Source: a virus | Virus record (IMG/VR): IMGVR_UViG_3300025168_012022 | Span: 1-24,718 of that record | Strand: one strand, 5' to 3' | DNA: 24,718 nt | Shown here: positions 22,779-24,718 of the stretch, piece by piece | Layout of the letters: each line of letters opens with the position of its first letter | How positions within the stretch are numbered: the stretch's first letter is position 1 | Translations under genes and position numbers: made by a program | The notes under the pieces: generated by a model | The model's database searches: none | What the model saw: only the letters and a program-made list of their open reading frames with translations | What the model was told of the DNA's origin: nothing

Positions 22779-24035
22779 ATGGAAATCGCAAAAGTCAGCA
22801 ACTTTTTTCTCAACTCTTCTCCTGAAGAATTCGCCGCCTCCTTAACTGGAACTATGTTAGAACTTGAAGTAGAAACAATTCAATTAAATAATTTTAAAAC
22901 TGAACTTGAATTATACAAAACTTATTTTAATAATGGTTTAATTGAAAGTGCTTACCCTAAACAAAGATATAGAAGAATGTATAATTATTTAGAATTATTA
23001 TCAAGAAATTGTAGTTATAATAGTTCAAAACCTATTGTAGAAGAAGAAGAAAATTTACATAATTGTAGTAAAACCTCGCCCTGTCCTTGCTGTGGTGAAT
23101 GTGCTTCTTGGAAACGAGACCATACCGAGTTCGTTCATAGTAAAAAGAATTGTCCTTATGTTTATTTTTATAATAAAAAACTGAAAATAGAATTTTACCA
23201 AACTGCTGATACTAAATTAAGACATAAATATACTATGACTTTTAATCGTATTGCTTCAAAATGGATTGTTGATAAATATAATAACTTATCAAGTGGAGTA
23301 GAAGATATTATTGGAAAATACAAAGGAAAAATGGAAGATATGAAAAATCATTATGAAAGTGAAATTAAACAAATAACTACTAAAAATGAAGATACTGAAA
23401 AAGAACTAAAATTATTTCATAGAATAATGCCTCAAGATACTATTCAAAAAAGAAAAGAAGAATATGAAGAAAGAAAAGCATCATTAATTATTACTGAAAA
23501 TAATATACAATTAAAAATTCAGGAGAACAAAGATGTTCTTCAAAAAATAGAAACAGAACAGGGATTAAGTGAAGTAAATGTAGAAATGAGAAATATTAAA
23601 ATTAAAAATATAGAACATAAATGTAATATCAAAGTTGCAAAATTAACAGAAGAAAAGAAAAATTTAGAAAAAGATATTGAGACCTATCAGACGGAAGTTG
23701 GTTTGTTGGAAAAAGAAAGAGATGAAGCAAAACTGATGATGAAAGTAGAAAGTGAAGGATATGAAGATATGGAAAAATTAAATGAGAAGATGTATGGTAT
23801 TTTAAAAAAACAGAAAAAAATACCCGACGAAAATTGTAGTATATGTATGGATAGTATTGTAGATGAATGTATGACTTTAAAATGCGGTCATCACTTTCAT
23901 AGTAGTTGTTATTTATCTTATTGTTTAACTAAATGTAGAAGTAATGATAATGGAGTTGATGGTAGATATACAAGAACATATAAATGTCCTAATTGTAGGG
24001 GTGCTTCAGTTGTATTACCTAATTATCATCATTAA
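22779..24035 (+). CDS. RING-finger protein, probable E3 ubiquitin ligase (418 aa)
   Basis: Probable ubiquitin ligase acting on host proteins. The C-terminal RING-H2 is complete: C353-x2-C356, C369-x-H371, H374-x2-C377, C403-x2-C406. The 25-residue gap before the last pair is long but within the family range. Residues about 165-345 form a long Glu/Lys-rich coiled coil. A second cluster of Cys and His lies at 96-125 (C96, C102, C104, C105, C108, H115, H120, C125) and may bind zinc. This order, zinc cluster-coiled coil-RING, recalls TRIM-like ligases turned around, but no homology is claimed. An upstream TTG in frame is not used as start, since the promoter TATA segment would then be coding. The strong early promoter suggests immediate expression. 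Its stop overlaps the convergent gene's stop. Confidence 0.85.
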   Translation: MEIAKVSNFFLNSSPEEFAASLTGTMLELEVETIQLNNFKTELELYKTYFNNGLIESAYPKQRYRRMYNYLELLSRNCSYNSSKPIVEEEENLHNCSKTSPCPCCGECASWKRDHTEFVHSKKNCPYVYFYNKKLKIEFYQTADTKLRHKYTMTFNRIASKWIVDKYNNLSSGVEDIIGKYKGKMEDMKNHYESEIKQITTKNEDTEKELKLFHRIMPQDTIQKRKEEYEERKASLIITENNIQLKIQENKDVLQKIETEQGLSEVNVEMRNIKIKNIEHKCNIKVAKLTEEKKNLEKDIETYQTEVGLLEKERDEAKLMMKVESEGYEDMEKLNEKMYGILKKQKKIPDENCSICMDSIVDECMTLKCGHHFHSSCYLSYCLTKCRSNDNGVDGRYTRTYKCPNCRGASVVLPNYHH

Positions 24036-24259
24036 TCTTTATTAGGTTTAATTGAAACTAATGATTTTGCGGGTGTTTGTCTATCTCCGCAAAATAAATA
24101 ATCAAAATGTCTATCTGAAAAATCTCTAAAGTTCAACCAACATTTTCTATGGACTGACCTTTTCCTATTATCATTCCATTTAGCAAATTTCTTAATGGTT
24201 TTCTTACATAAGATACAGGTTCTTTTAGGTAATATCTCTATTATTTTTATATCGCTCAT
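24032..24259 (-). CDS. Small zinc-binding-like protein (75 aa)
   Basis: CILC near residue 15 and HRKC near residue 38 form a CxxC...HxxC set that could hold one zinc ion, in a basic context (KRTCILCKKTIKKF, RKRSVHRKCW). The size suits a small transcription or host-modulating factor; not recognised. An in-frame ATG at 24355 would add 32 hydrophobic residues but would be antisense to the rightward gene at 24268, so I prefer 24259. Its stop overlaps the RING stop by two bases, and its start codon is only 8 bp from the divergent start codon at 24268. Confidence 0.6.
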   Translation of the reverse strand: MSDIKIIEILPKRTCILCKKTIKKFAKWNDNRKRSVHRKCWLNFRDFSDRHFDYLFCGDRQTPAKSLVSIKPNKD

Positions 24260-24267
24260 ATATATAG

Positions 24268-24447
24268 ATGGAAGATAAAAATTTTTTAAAAATTCAAAAA
24301 CGACGAAAATATATGAGGGAATATTATTTAAGAAAAAAACAAGAGCGTATAGCATCAGGAAATATTATATCAGTTTCAAAAAATAAAATTCCTCGTCAAG
24401 GATTTTTTACAATTAAAAGAGGTGAATTTATTGTGAATTTCAATTAA
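24268..24447 (+). CDS. Small basic protein next to the right TIR (59 aa)
   Basis: ATG at 24268 directly after TATATATAG, TAA at 24445-24447, four bases before the right TIR. The N-terminal half is basic and helical, with RRKYMREYYLRKKQER at 12-27, a motif resembling part of the 112-aa protein at 15094. The C-terminal half (PRQGFFTIKRGEFIVNFN) looks like a strand pair and closely resembles common viral endings in which a short basic helix precedes a phosphate-binding-like loop, but no family is assigned. The promoter would have to lie inside the divergent 75-aa gene. Confidence 0.5.
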   Translation: MEDKNFLKIQKRRKYMREYYLRKKQERIASGNIISVSKNKIPRQGFFTIKRGEFIVNFN

Positions 24448-24451
24448 CACT

Positions 24452-24718
24452 TATGGCTTCTAATATGCTCTAAAAATTAAAATAAAATTTCAAGAAGATT
24501 ACTGCAAAATCAACACTAAATTATGGTCTTAATTTTAAAAAATAAATTTTAAATTATCACACCATAATAGGTAAGGAAGACAAAAATAAAATAATAACTT
24601 TTTTAAGAATTTATGCTCTTAAAAAAATTAAATTAATATTTATATTATGCTCTGCTTATGGTGCGAAAATAAAATGGTAAATAATTGAAGACAATAATTC
24701 TTATATTATTATATCATC
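24452..24718. repeat. Right terminal inverted repeat (267 bp)
   Basis: Perfect reverse complement of 1-267, ending in ATCATC. The three TATGCTCT copies are at 24464-24471, 24612-24619 and 24646-24653. Identity is complete in every block I compared across the whole length, which implies copying of one end from the other or strong recent homogenisation. Confidence 0.98.

Noticed and set aside
24260-24355. Longer leftward frame adding a hydrophobic N-terminus to the 75-aa zinc-binding-like protein
   Set aside because: It would be antisense to most of the first half of the 59-aa gene; the ATG at 24259 has a TATATA context. The longer form is not excluded.

Overview
The window is a complete, linear, AT-rich (roughly 30% G+C by eye) viral genome. 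Bases 1-267 are a perfect reverse complement of bases 24452-24718, so both ends are present as terminal inverted repeats (TIRs). Together with a large family B DNA polymerase of the protein-primed type, an A32-like packaging ATPase and double-jelly-roll capsid-like proteins, this points to a eukaryotic virus of the polinton-like/virophage-like type (Varidnaviria, Preplasmiviricota-like), probably infecting an alga or other protist or parasitising a giant virus in one. Host and exact family cannot be read from the sequence. No integrase, RNA polymerase, Ulp1-like maturation protease, tRNA or CRISPR was recognised.

Layout. The left arm (256-15689) is transcribed almost entirely leftward: a small unknown early gene at the TIR, the DNA polymerase, a beta-class DNA methyltransferase, a very large virion protein with a CUB-like domain between threonine-rich linkers, three tandem capsid-like proteins (488, 458 and 619 aa), and three small lysine-rich proteins. 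One small gene (5226-5504) runs the other way. The right arm (15720-24447) is transcribed almost entirely rightward: a 741-aa virion protein, a small protein, a PD-(D/E)XK nuclease-like protein, a charged helical protein, the packaging ATPase, a compact run of small genes, a glycine/alanine-rich putative internal virion protein, and a RING-finger protein with a coiled coil. Two small divergent genes sit against the right TIR. The two arms diverge from a 30-bp region at 15690-15719.

Regulation. Five genes scattered over both strands (the leftmost ORF, the polymerase, the 112-aa ORF, the nuclease-like gene and the RING gene) share a promoter: TGCGTTYAAA followed by an A-tract, TCTAT about 20-25 nt further on, and the ATG 41-46 nt after the start of the box. 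Four of the five also carry upstream TTTAGGA repeats. These are probably early genes (DNA replication and host manipulation). Most capsid genes instead have TATTATATAA touching or nearly touching the ATG, resembling a late promoter. A 74-bp element with a hairpin is repeated almost perfectly upstream of two of the capsid-like genes.

How it fits together (inference): the polymerase copies the genome by protein priming from the TIRs, whose terminal GATGAT repeat suits a jumping-back start. The methyltransferase and nuclease-like protein act on viral or host DNA. The RING protein probably redirects host ubiquitination. The left-arm capsid cluster and the right-arm ATPase/minor-protein cluster build and fill the particle.
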